Assembly (NCBI GenBank): GCA_944390615.1
Contig: CALXRJ010000091.1
Span: 1 to 24,244 of the forward strand
From: an uncultured Clostridia bacterium
GTDB taxonomy: Bacteria > Bacillota > Clostridia > TANB77 > CAG-508
Reading direction: 5' to 3'
Length of the DNA: 24,244 nucleotides
Every line of letters begins with the position of its first letter. Positions within the stretch are counted from its first letter, which is position 1. Below the pieces are notes generated by a model. It worked only from the letters and a program-made list of their open reading frames with translations. It ran no database searches and was not told the DNA's origin. A program made the translations under genes and the position numbers. Shown piece after piece: positions 15,158-22,314 of this stretch.

Positions 15158-15183
15158 TTAATAATTATTAAGATTTCGCGAAA
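15158..15183. promoter_or_regulatory. Two adjacent palindromes just upstream of a promoter
   Basis: TTAATAATTATTAA (15158-15171) is a perfect 14-bp palindrome and TTTCGCGAAA (15174-15183) a perfect 10-bp palindrome. The second ends 3 bp before the -35 of the following promoter. The CGCG core stands out in AT-rich surroundings and would suit a dimeric regulator; the first may instead be an UP-element-like A/T tract. No regulator gene is nearby. Confidence 0.4.
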
Positions 15184-15186
15184 AAA

Positions 15187-15215
15187 TTGATTTCATATAG
15201 CGAGCATGATATAAT
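15187..15215 (+). promoter_or_regulatory. SigA-type extended -10 promoter of the ABC-FtsX operon
   Basis: TTGATT (15187-15192) and TATAAT (15210-15215) are 17 bp apart, with TG at 15207-15208 giving an extended -10 (TGATATAAT). The start is predicted near 15222, leaving a leader of about 79 nt. Confidence 0.8.
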
Positions 15216-15232
15216 GCTTCTAAAATAATCTA

Positions 15233-15279
15233 CCAATGGTGTGCTAAATCTTTTCTAAAGGTTTAGGCTGCAATATTGG
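15233..15279 (+). promoter_or_regulatory. Hairpin in the leader of the ABC-FtsX operon
   Basis: CTAAATCTTT (15244-15253) pairs with AAAGGTTTAG (15257-15266), 10 bp with one G-U pair and a 3-nt loop. CCAAT (15233-15237) can pair with ATTGG (15275-15279) around it. The Shine-Dalgarno AAAAGGAG follows at 15287-15294. There is no T-run, so it is not an ordinary terminator; an mRNA-stability or translational role is possible. Confidence 0.4.
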
Positions 15280-15300
15280 CAAAGCAAAAAGGAGAAAAAA

Positions 15301-17496
15301 ATGATCAGATTAAAAAATGTCTCAAAATTTTATTACAGCAAAGGAGTCATTGCCAGTGGATTTACCAAAGTAAATTTAAAACTAGACATGGGTGAATTTG
15401 TTGCCATTACCGGAGAATCCGGAAGCGGAAAATCAACCCTTTTAAATGTTATTTCAGGACTAGACTCTTATGAAGAGGGAGAAATGTACATAAATGGCGA
15501 AGAAACAAGCCATTACACCGAAAAAGACTTTGAAAATTATCGAAGAACCTATATTGGAAACATATTTCAAAGTTTTAATTTAGTCAATAGTTATTCCGTT
15601 TATCAAAATATCGAGCTAATCTTATTGTTAAATGGAGAAAAGAAAAAAGACATCAAAGACAAAGTAAATGAACTAATTCAAAAAGTAGGACTAGAAAAAT
15701 TCAAAAACACCAAAGTTTCCAAATTATCAGGAGGACAAAAACAAAGAGTAGCCATTGCAAGAGCTTTGGCAAAAGACACCCCGATTATCATAGCAGATGA
15801 GCCAACCGGAAACTTAGATGAAAAATCGGCCAAAGAAGTGATCCAATTATTAAGCCAAATTGCTAAAGACAAATTAGTCATTGTCGTAACCCATAATTAT
15901 GAACAAGTAGAACCCTATGTAACAAGAAAAATCAAAATGCATGATGGAAAGATTATAGAAGATAAAGTAATAAGACCAGTGGAAAAGCAAAAAAATCCAA
16001 AAACACATACTTACAAAAATATTACTTTTGCCAATAAAATCAGACTTGGCATTCGCAATGCTTTTAATATTATTCCTAAATTTTTGCTAGTATTTGCCGT
16101 TTACTTTTTTATTACATCTGCTTTACTTTCAGAATATGCTTCCTTCAAAAAAGAAGAGCATTTATCTAGCTTAGAGGGATATAATTGGGTGTTTACTGAT
16201 TTGTCAACCAATCGAATTGTTGTCAAAAAAGAAAATGGAGAGCCATTTTTAGATGCGGATTACCAAAAAATAGAAGAAATTGAAGCGGTAAAAAGTATTA
16301 GTAAAAATGATTTATTAGTCGATGGAAAAATTTATTTAAATAGTGATGTTTCCTATGTTTATGGAACAGCTATGGAATTAAACACATTTGATAAAGAACT
16401 CGATTTAGGAAGAATGCCAACCAATGACTATGAAATCATTATAGAAGGTTCACCAGATTACTATTTCATGTCAGAAGAATTATTGAATTCTGAATTAAAT
16501 AGAGAAGATTTAAATACAGCTCAAATTAAAGAAGATTACAAACTAAAAGTAGTAGGTATGAAATATACAGAAGAAGAAACAAACTCCTACTCTAGTAGTA
16601 CCAAAATCTATGTAAGTGACAAAGTCATGAAAGACATTGAAAAAGAGATTAACGAAAGATATAGCACCATAAAAACTTTATATCAAAACCAATATACTTC
16701 TTACTTAGTTGCTCCAAATGAGAATGTTCCGGTCGGAAAAGCCTATGTTAGCCAAGAATTTGAATATTTGGCAGAAAACGTAAATCCAATTGACAAAACG
16801 ATAGAAATCGAAGTAGAAAATATGTATTATGATGAAAAACTTAATGTTACTATAGACAAAATATATACCAAAAATAACTTAGAAACACTACTAAAATTAA
16901 AAGATTACGAAGAAAATGCAAGTACCATATTTATATCTACACAAGATTATGATAATCTATTTAACAAAAATGTATATCAATCCAGTGTATTTGTAGAAGA
17001 TTCCAGAGAGGTAGAAGAAGTAGCAAAAGAGTTACAAGATATGGGAATCCAAACCCTAGCCATCAAAGACACACTAGTTAGTAGTGGAACATCAGAAATC
17101 TTAAGAATATTTAAAACAGTAGTAACCATTGTAGTAGTTGTGGCTTTATTATTTGTATCTTATTTTATTATAAAAATTATCTTAAAATCGAGAAATGTAT
17201 ATTTCTCTACCATAAGAATGCTTGGAGCCACCAAGAAAATTTGTAAAAATCTATTAGTGATTGAATTATTTGTTGTAAGTAACTTAGCCTTTTTTGCCTT
17301 TATTGGGCTAATCTTATTGGTTCAAAATAATGTCATAACAATCGATTATCTAAATAACTTAATCACCTATCTAAGTATAAGAGACTACATTTTATTATAT
17401 GTTATTTTGATACTAATGTCTTATATTACAAGTTTAAAATTCGCCAAAAGCATATTCAAGAAAACCGCTATCAATGCTTATAAAGAGGAGGTGTAG
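15301..17496 (+). CDS. ABC transporter ATPase-FtsX permease fusion, subunit 1
   Basis: A single chain of 731 residues with an N-terminal ABC ATPase (about 1-225) and a C-terminal FtsX/MacB-type permease. The ATPase is complete: Walker A GESGSGKST (38-46), LSGGQ (142-146), D166 and E167 in ADEP, switch H198. It is of the LolD/MacB subfamily by its sequence pattern. The first membrane helix is at about 257-280, then an external domain to about 600, then three helices near 604-628, 645-675 and 695-718. The external domain carries GRMPTNDYE at 370-378. The next gene is a 3-bp-spaced relative, so the two probably form a heterodimer. MacB-like proteins move peptides or lipids, or act by mechanotransmission across the envelope without moving a substrate. 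The substrate here is unknown and no sensor kinase is adjacent. Confidence 0.87.
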   Translation: MIRLKNVSKFYYSKGVIASGFTKVNLKLDMGEFVAITGESGSGKSTLLNVISGLDSYEEGEMYINGEETSHYTEKDFENYRRTYIGNIFQSFNLVNSYSVYQNIELILLLNGEKKKDIKDKVNELIQKVGLEKFKNTKVSKLSGGQKQRVAIARALAKDTPIIIADEPTGNLDEKSAKEVIQLLSQIAKDKLVIVVTHNYEQVEPYVTRKIKMHDGKIIEDKVIRPVEKQKNPKTHTYKNITFANKIRLGIRNAFNIIPKFLLVFAVYFFITSALLSEYASFKKEEHLSSLEGYNWVFTDLSTNRIVVKKENGEPFLDADYQKIEEIEAVKSISKNDLLVDGKIYLNSDVSYVYGTAMELNTFDKELDLGRMPTNDYEIIIEGSPDYYFMSEELLNSELNREDLNTAQIKEDYKLKVVGMKYTEEETNSYSSSTKIYVSDKVMKDIEKEINERYSTIKTLYQNQYTSYLVAPNENVPVGKAYVSQEFEYLAENVNPIDKTIEIEVENMYYDEKLNVTIDKIYTKNNLETLLKLKDYEENASTIFISTQDYDNLFNKNVYQSSVFVEDSREVEEVAKELQDMGIQTLAIKDTLVSSGTSEILRIFKTVVTIVVVVALLFVSYFIIKIILKSRNVYFSTIRMLGATKKICKNLLVIELFVVSNLAFFAFIGLILLVQNNVITIDYLNNLITYLSIRDYILLYVILILMSYITSLKFAKSIFKKTAINAYKEEV

Positions 17497-17499
17497 AAA

Positions 17500-19962
17500 A
17501 TGATAAAATTACAAAATGTCAATAAATATTTTAACAGACACAAGAAAAATGAAATCCACGTAATCAATAATGTAAGCCTAACGTTAGAAAGCACCGGTTT
17601 AGTTGCAATTCTTGGACCATCTGGCTCTGGAAAAACGACTCTCCTAAATGCCATTGGCGGTTTAGACAAGGTAAATAAAGGCAAAATATTTATTAATGAG
17701 GAAGAAATTACCACTTTTTCAACTCATAAAAGAGATAAAATAAGAAATATCAACATCGGATATATTTTCCAAGATTATAAATTAGTAGATGATTTAAGTG
17801 TATTTGAAAATATAGCTTTAGTACTTAAAATGATAGGAATCAAAGACAAAAAAGAAATTAATACCAGAGTAGAATATGTTTTAAATGCCGTCAATATGTA
17901 TCGCTATCGAAACCGTCCAGCAGGAATGCTCTCTGGTGGAGAAAGGCAAAGAGTAGGAATTGCAAGAGCAATTGTAAAAGACCCTGAAATCATTATAGCA
18001 GATGAACCAACAGGAAATTTAGATAGCAAAAACTCTTTGGAAATTATGAATATTATCAAAGCAATTTCTAAAAAGAAAACCGTTATTTTGGTAACCCATG
18101 AACAAGAATTAGCCAAATTCTATGCCTCTCGTATCATAGAAATTAAAGATGGGGTTATTCAAAAAGATTATGAAAATAAAGAAGTAGACGAATTAGATTA
18201 TAGCCAAGAAAATACCATTTACTTAAAAGATTTAAAAGAGCAAGAAACAATCGACAGTCAATATTTAGATATTAACTATTATGCAGAAAAAAAGGAAAAA
18301 ATAAAATTAGATATTGTTGTCAAAAATGGAAATATCTACATCAAACCAGAAAAAAATGCAAAAGTAGAAATTGTGGATGATCAATCGAGTATCGAATTAG
18401 TCAATAAAAATTATCAAAAAATTGATAAAAGTGTCTACCAAGAATACAAATTTGATTTTGACAAAGCTATTAACAAAAACATCAAGAAAAAATACTCCTC
18501 TATTTTAAATCCTTTTACTTTAACCATGCAAGGATTTAAAAAAGTATTTAATTTCTCGATTTTAAAGAAAATTTTACTAGGCGGATTTTTCCTAGCCAGT
18601 ATGTTTATTGTTTATTCATTTTGCTCGATTATGGGAACTTTAAACATAGAAGACAAAGACTTTGTAACAACTAACCGAAACTATTTAGCAATTACCATGA
18701 ACAACCTAACTGTAGACCAATTTTTAGAATATGAAACTTACCCAGAAGTAGATTATTTACTTCCAGGAGACTCTAAAATATCTTTTACTGCAAAATATGA
18801 TGATTTTTACCAAACCAGTACCGTACAAGATACTCTTTCTGGCTCTCTTGCTAGTATCGATTTGATAAAACAAGAAGACCTAATTTATGGAAGAATGCCA
18901 CAAAATGAATATGAAATAGTAGTAGATAAAATGGCACTTGATACCATGTTTGAAAGTAGTAATGCTCAGATGTCAGGAATTTTAACAATAGAAGATATGC
19001 TAAACCGAAAGGTATCGGTTACCAATATGGACGAATTCCAAATCGTAGGCATAACCGATCAGCAAAGCCCATCGATTTATACTTATGAAAATATGTTTAT
19101 CAATTTATTAAGTAATGGAAAAGCAAATAGTGGAAGTAATACCTATTCTGGTGCAATCGAATTAAGTAGCACAAATGCAGAAGACCCTACAGGAACGCAA
19201 TTGCTAGATTATAGCCTTTTGGAAAACAAAATAGAATTAAAAGAGGGAAGATATCCAACCAATGACTATGAAGTAATGGTAAATATAAATAATAAAGAAC
19301 AAATGCCACTAGAACAAGAAATAGAAACAAAAGTAAATGACAAAAAATTAAAAGTAGTAGGATATTATTTTAGCCAAGAAAATAGCAATTACTATTTGGT
19401 GAATAACAATACAATTAAATATAACTTAATAGTCAATAGTTTTAATTTGACAGTAAACCCAACAGACAAACAAGCAGCTTTAAACAAATTCCAGCAAATG
19501 AATATGAATATTCAAGATTCTTACGAAAAGGCAAAAGAAGAATATGTAAAAGACAGACAAGAAAATATTCTAAATTCCTTAGTGGTAACAGGTATTATCC
19601 TTGCCATATCTTTAATAGAAATTTATTTAATGGTAAGGTCATCTTTCCTTTCTCGTATCAAGGAAATTGGAATTTATCGTGCTATAGGTGTAAAAAAGAC
19701 AGATATTTATAAAATGTTTTTAGGAGAAATTATAGCAATTACAACACTTGCTAGTATGCCAGGGGTTATCTTTATGGCATATATTCTAAAGGTGCTTACC
19801 GGAATCGAATACATGGCAAGTTATTTCTTAATTAATCTACCAATCTTGCTTGCGATTATTGTATTTGTATATGCCTTTAATATTTTAGTAGGACTTTTAC
19901 CGGTATTTCATGTGGTTAGAAAAACACCTTCACAAATTCTTTCGAGACATGATTTAGATTAG
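17500..19962 (+). CDS. ABC transporter ATPase-FtsX permease fusion, subunit 2
   Basis: Partner of the preceding gene, 820 residues. Its AGGAGGTG (17485-17492) lies in the end of subunit 1, so translation is tightly coupled. The ATPase is complete: Walker A GPSGSGKTT (39-47), LSGGE (144-148), D168 and E169, then VTHEQ. Between ATPase and first membrane helix (about 353-378) lies an extra segment of about 120 residues, partly beta-like (residues 245-310), absent from subunit 1. The external domain (about 380-685) carries the shared motif twice: GRMPQNEYE at 464-472 and GRYPTNDYE at 583-591. Three C-terminal helices lie near 690-712, 737-760 and 775-805, with the FtsX-type motif IKEIGIYRAIGVKK between the second and third helices. 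Peptide export or peptide-resistance sensing is conceivable but not shown. Confidence 0.87.
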   Translation: MIKLQNVNKYFNRHKKNEIHVINNVSLTLESTGLVAILGPSGSGKTTLLNAIGGLDKVNKGKIFINEEEITTFSTHKRDKIRNINIGYIFQDYKLVDDLSVFENIALVLKMIGIKDKKEINTRVEYVLNAVNMYRYRNRPAGMLSGGERQRVGIARAIVKDPEIIIADEPTGNLDSKNSLEIMNIIKAISKKKTVILVTHEQELAKFYASRIIEIKDGVIQKDYENKEVDELDYSQENTIYLKDLKEQETIDSQYLDINYYAEKKEKIKLDIVVKNGNIYIKPEKNAKVEIVDDQSSIELVNKNYQKIDKSVYQEYKFDFDKAINKNIKKKYSSILNPFTLTMQGFKKVFNFSILKKILLGGFFLASMFIVYSFCSIMGTLNIEDKDFVTTNRNYLAITMNNLTVDQFLEYETYPEVDYLLPGDSKISFTAKYDDFYQTSTVQDTLSGSLASIDLIKQEDLIYGRMPQNEYEIVVDKMALDTMFESSNAQMSGILTIEDMLNRKVSVTNMDEFQIVGITDQQSPSIYTYENMFINLLSNGKANSGSNTYSGAIELSSTNAEDPTGTQLLDYSLLENKIELKEGRYPTNDYEVMVNINNKEQMPLEQEIETKVNDKKLKVVGYYFSQENSNYYLVNNNTIKYNLIVNSFNLTVNPTDKQAALNKFQQMNMNIQDSYEKAKEEYVKDRQENILNSLVVTGIILAISLIEIYLMVRSSFLSRIKEIGIYRAIGVKKTDIYKMFLGEIIAITTLASMPGVIFMAYILKVLTGIEYMASYFLINLPILLAIIVFVYAFNILVGLLPVFHVVRKTPSQILSRHDLD

Positions 19963-19970
19963 AGTCAAGA

Positions 19971-20009
19971 GGGAGCCAAAAGGACCGGGTCTTAATGGTT
20001 CCCCTTTTT
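19971..20009 (+). terminator. Rho-independent terminator after the ABC-FtsX operon
   Basis: GGGAGCCA (19971-19978) pairs with TGGTTCCC (19996-20003), with one G-U pair. An inner GGACC/GGTCT stem extends the structure. CTTTTT follows at 20004-20009. It starts 8 bp after the stop of subunit 2. Confidence 0.85.
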
Positions 20010-20035
20010 AGTCTCACATAAAAACAAAAATTTCC

Positions 20036-20064
20036 TTGCCTTTTTGCATGCAATATAGTAAAAT
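20036..20064 (+). promoter_or_regulatory. Probable SigA-type promoter of the AAA/PD-(D/E)XK gene
   Basis: TTGCCT (20036-20041) and TAAAAT (20059-20064) are 17 bp apart; GCATGC lies in the spacer. Both hexamers are imperfect, so the call is moderate. Transcription would start near 20071, about 24 nt before the ATG. Confidence 0.55.
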
Positions 20065-20094
20065 ATAGGAGAAATAAAAAAGGAAGTGGTGTAA

Positions 20095-21774
20095 ATGAAA
20101 AAATTACCATATGGAATCAGCGATTATGAAAGATTAGTAGAAAATGAATACTACTATGTAGATAAAACAATATATATAGGACAACTAGAAAATTTAGCAG
20201 AACCATATATTATGTTTCTACGTCCAAGAAAATTTGGAAAAACATTATTTACAAGCACATTAGAAAATTATTATGATATAAAAAAAGCAGATAAATTTGA
20301 AAAATTATATAAAAATACCTATATAGGAAAAAATCCAACCAAACTAAAAAATAGTTACCATATTTTAAAATTTAATTTTTCAGGAATAGATACTGCAAAT
20401 GAAGAAACAACCATAAAAGGATTCAAAAATGAAGTAGCATCTTCTATCCATTTATTTGTAGAAAAATACGGAATGGATTTTTATATCAACTTAGAAAGTG
20501 AAGCGGAAAATATTTTAGATAATTTAATAAAAGCATTTAGCATACAAAAGCCAGAACAAAAAATATATGTTATCATTGATGAATATGACCATTTTGCTAA
20601 TGAATTATTAGGATTTAACACAAACCAATTTAAAAACTTAGTATCTAAAAATGGAAAAGTAAGAAAATGGTATGAAATATTAAAAAAAGGAACAGAAAGT
20701 GTTGTAGATAGAATTTTTATAACAGGAGTTTCACCAATTACCCTAGATAGCCTAACTTCAGGATTTAATATCAGTTCTGATAAAACACAAAATGATAAAT
20801 TTAATAGTATGATGGGATTTACAGAAGCAGAACTAAAAGAATTAATGAAGAACCAAGAAATTACACAAGAAGAACAAGAAAAATTAATACCAATTATGAA
20901 AGAAAATTATGATGGCTATCGATTTTCTCTACACGGAAAAGAAAAAATATATAATTCCAATATGACATTGTACTTTTTAAATAGTTATCTAGAAAGTAGA
21001 ACTATACCAATACAACTAATTGATATGAATATAGCAAGTGATTACAGCAAATTAGGAAAAATGTTAGATTTATGCAAAGGGGAAGAAAGAGAAAAAGTAA
21101 TTGAAAAAACAGTTTCAGGAGAAGGCATTATAAGCGAAATTACCCAAAAATTTAATCCTGCCATAGACTTTACAGAAACAGATTTAATTTCTATGCTATA
21201 TTATCTGGGGTATTTAACAATCGCTGGAGAAGTATTTGAAAAGCCAGAATTAAAAATACCAAATCGTGTCATGAAAGAAATCTATTCTAGTTACTTTCTA
21301 GAAATATTGAGTAAAAATACAGATTTACAAATAGCAGAAAGTGATTATAATCAAATGCTACAAGAAATAGCATTAGAAGGAAAAATCGATACTATAATAG
21401 CAAAAGTACAAGAATATTTAAAACAATTATCCAATAGAGACTATATAAAGTTTGATGAAAAATATATAAAACTAATATTTTTCTGTATCGCCATGAATTT
21501 AAAAATATTTCGATTAAAATCAGAAATGGAAATACAAAGAAAATATCCAGATATATTATTAATACCAAAAGACCCAAGCAAAGGTTATAAAGGAGTAATG
21601 ATAGAATTTAAATATTTAAAAAAAGGAGAGGAAGAAAAACTGAAAGAAAAACAAGAAGAAGCCAGAAAACAAATAAAAGAATATGGAGAAATTGAAGAAA
21701 TAAAAGAACTGAAAAACATATATAAATATGCAGTTGTAGCGGTAAATGATAAAATCTATGTAGAAAATATTTAA
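20095..21774 (+). CDS. AAA-ATPase-like protein with C-terminal PD-(D/E)XK nuclease domain
   Basis: This 559-residue protein has the plan of the widespread family annotated AAA-ATPase-like (PF09820) plus PDDEXK_9 (PF08011), often in many copies in gut Firmicutes and Bacteroidetes. The N-terminus LPYGISDYERLVENEYYYVDK is typical. The P-loop is the family's shortened form RPRKFGKT (43-50), and Walker B is VIIDEYD with D162, E163 and D165. The C-terminal nuclease motif is YPDILL with D486, then IEFKY with E504 and K506, so the catalytic residues appear intact. It follows its own probable promoter. The biological role of the family is not established; mobile or defence-related functions have been suggested. 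A nuclease-family remnant lies directly downstream, marking an accessory spot. Confidence 0.85.
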   Translation: MKKLPYGISDYERLVENEYYYVDKTIYIGQLENLAEPYIMFLRPRKFGKTLFTSTLENYYDIKKADKFEKLYKNTYIGKNPTKLKNSYHILKFNFSGIDTANEETTIKGFKNEVASSIHLFVEKYGMDFYINLESEAENILDNLIKAFSIQKPEQKIYVIIDEYDHFANELLGFNTNQFKNLVSKNGKVRKWYEILKKGTESVVDRIFITGVSPITLDSLTSGFNISSDKTQNDKFNSMMGFTEAELKELMKNQEITQEEQEKLIPIMKENYDGYRFSLHGKEKIYNSNMTLYFLNSYLESRTIPIQLIDMNIASDYSKLGKMLDLCKGEEREKVIEKTVSGEGIISEITQKFNPAIDFTETDLISMLYYLGYLTIAGEVFEKPELKIPNRVMKEIYSSYFLEILSKNTDLQIAESDYNQMLQEIALEGKIDTIIAKVQEYLKQLSNRDYIKFDEKYIKLIFFCIAMNLKIFRLKSEMEIQRKYPDILLIPKDPSKGYKGVMIEFKYLKKGEEEKLKEKQEEARKQIKEYGEIEEIKELKNIYKYAVVAVNDKIYVENI

Positions 21775-21801
21775 CTTTTGACAACATTTTGATGGAATGG
21801 T

Positions 21802-22036
21802 TTATTGCCCAAATTTGATAGACACCAAGAAAAAACTAGAAATGAAAACTTAGATTTATGGGTAAAATTTATAAAAAATCCAGAGGTGGTAGAGATGTCG
21901 AATAAAGAGATAAAAAAAGCAAAAGAAGTACTAGAAGAAATCAGTCAGGATGAAAGAGAAATCTATTTAGCAGAGTTAAGAGAAAAATTATAAGCAAAGC
22001 AACAGGATTAACAGTAGAAGAAATAAAAAAATTATA
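21802..22036 (+). pseudogene. Remnant of an Rpn/PDDEXK-family transposase-nuclease (C-terminal part)
   Basis: The frame from 21802 encodes LLPKFDRHQEKTRNENLDLW and then KEIKKAKEVLEEISQDERE, ending at TAA 21991-21993. This matches the C-terminal part of Rpn-family (PDDEXK_2) proteins, which have an ELPKF segment before a W-x-x-F-L/I-K-N stretch and the KEAKEELEKIS helix. The family tail ISKATGLTVEEIKKL continues in another frame and stops at 22034-22036, so a frameshift lies near 21985-21991. The N-terminal nuclease domain is missing: an in-frame stop (21790-21792) precedes it and upstream DNA belongs to another gene. No good Shine-Dalgarno precedes any start. It is best read as a decayed gene; a short functional peptide cannot be excluded but is unlikely. 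Confidence 0.65.
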
Positions 22037-22061
22037 ATCAAGAAATGAAATATAAATCGAC

Positions 22062-22088
22062 GAACTTTGGGATATATTCTCAAAGTTC
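22062..22088. repeat. Inverted repeat in gene-poor stretch
   Basis: GAACTTTG (22062-22069) and CAAAGTTC (22081-22088) form a perfect stem, extended inward by G-T, G-C and A-T pairs to 11 bp with a TATAT loop. No T-run follows on either strand. It lies 26 bp after the Rpn remnant. From 22089 to 22162 I see nothing recognisable. Confidence 0.6.
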
Positions 22089-22162
22089 AAATTGTATAGT
22101 GAAATTTTCAAATGAGTAAAAAATAAGTTGTTACTATTCACAGCCTTAAAACAAAAAGCACC

Positions 22163-22206
22163 AAAACTAGAGGGAATAAAAGTATACTTTTATTCTCTCT
22201 GGTTTT
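22163..22206. terminator. Long 20-bp palindrome, possible bidirectional terminator
   Basis: Positions 22163-22182 pair with 22187-22206 over 20 bp (two G-U) around a TATA loop; the core is AGAGGGAATAAAAG. The outer arms are AAAAC and GTTTT, so a short U-run exists on each strand (GGTTTTGCTT on plus, TAGTTTTGGTGCTTTTTG on minus). It sits between the Rpn remnant and the next promoter. It could also be a remnant end of a mobile element. Confidence 0.5.
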
Positions 22207-22250
22207 GCTTGTCTCCAAATGTGAAAGTTTTGTGTATTAGCAAATAAAGG

Positions 22251-22279
22251 TTGACTTTGCTAAAAAAATATACTATAAT
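22251..22279 (+). promoter_or_regulatory. Near-consensus SigA promoter of the ABC exporter operon
   Basis: TTGACT (22251-22256) and TATAAT (22274-22279) are 17 bp apart, 11 of 12 matches to consensus. Transcription should start near 22286, about 29 nt before ATG 22315. No operator palindrome is visible at the start point. Confidence 0.88.
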
Positions 22280-22314
22280 ACAGTTTACGAAAAAAGAAGA
22301 AAGGAATGGAAAAA

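Noticed and set aside
21778..21806. TTGACA at 21778-21783 as a promoter for the Rpn remnant
   Set aside because: At 17-bp spacing the -10 would be TTTATT, only a weak match, and the downstream gene is truncated and frameshifted.
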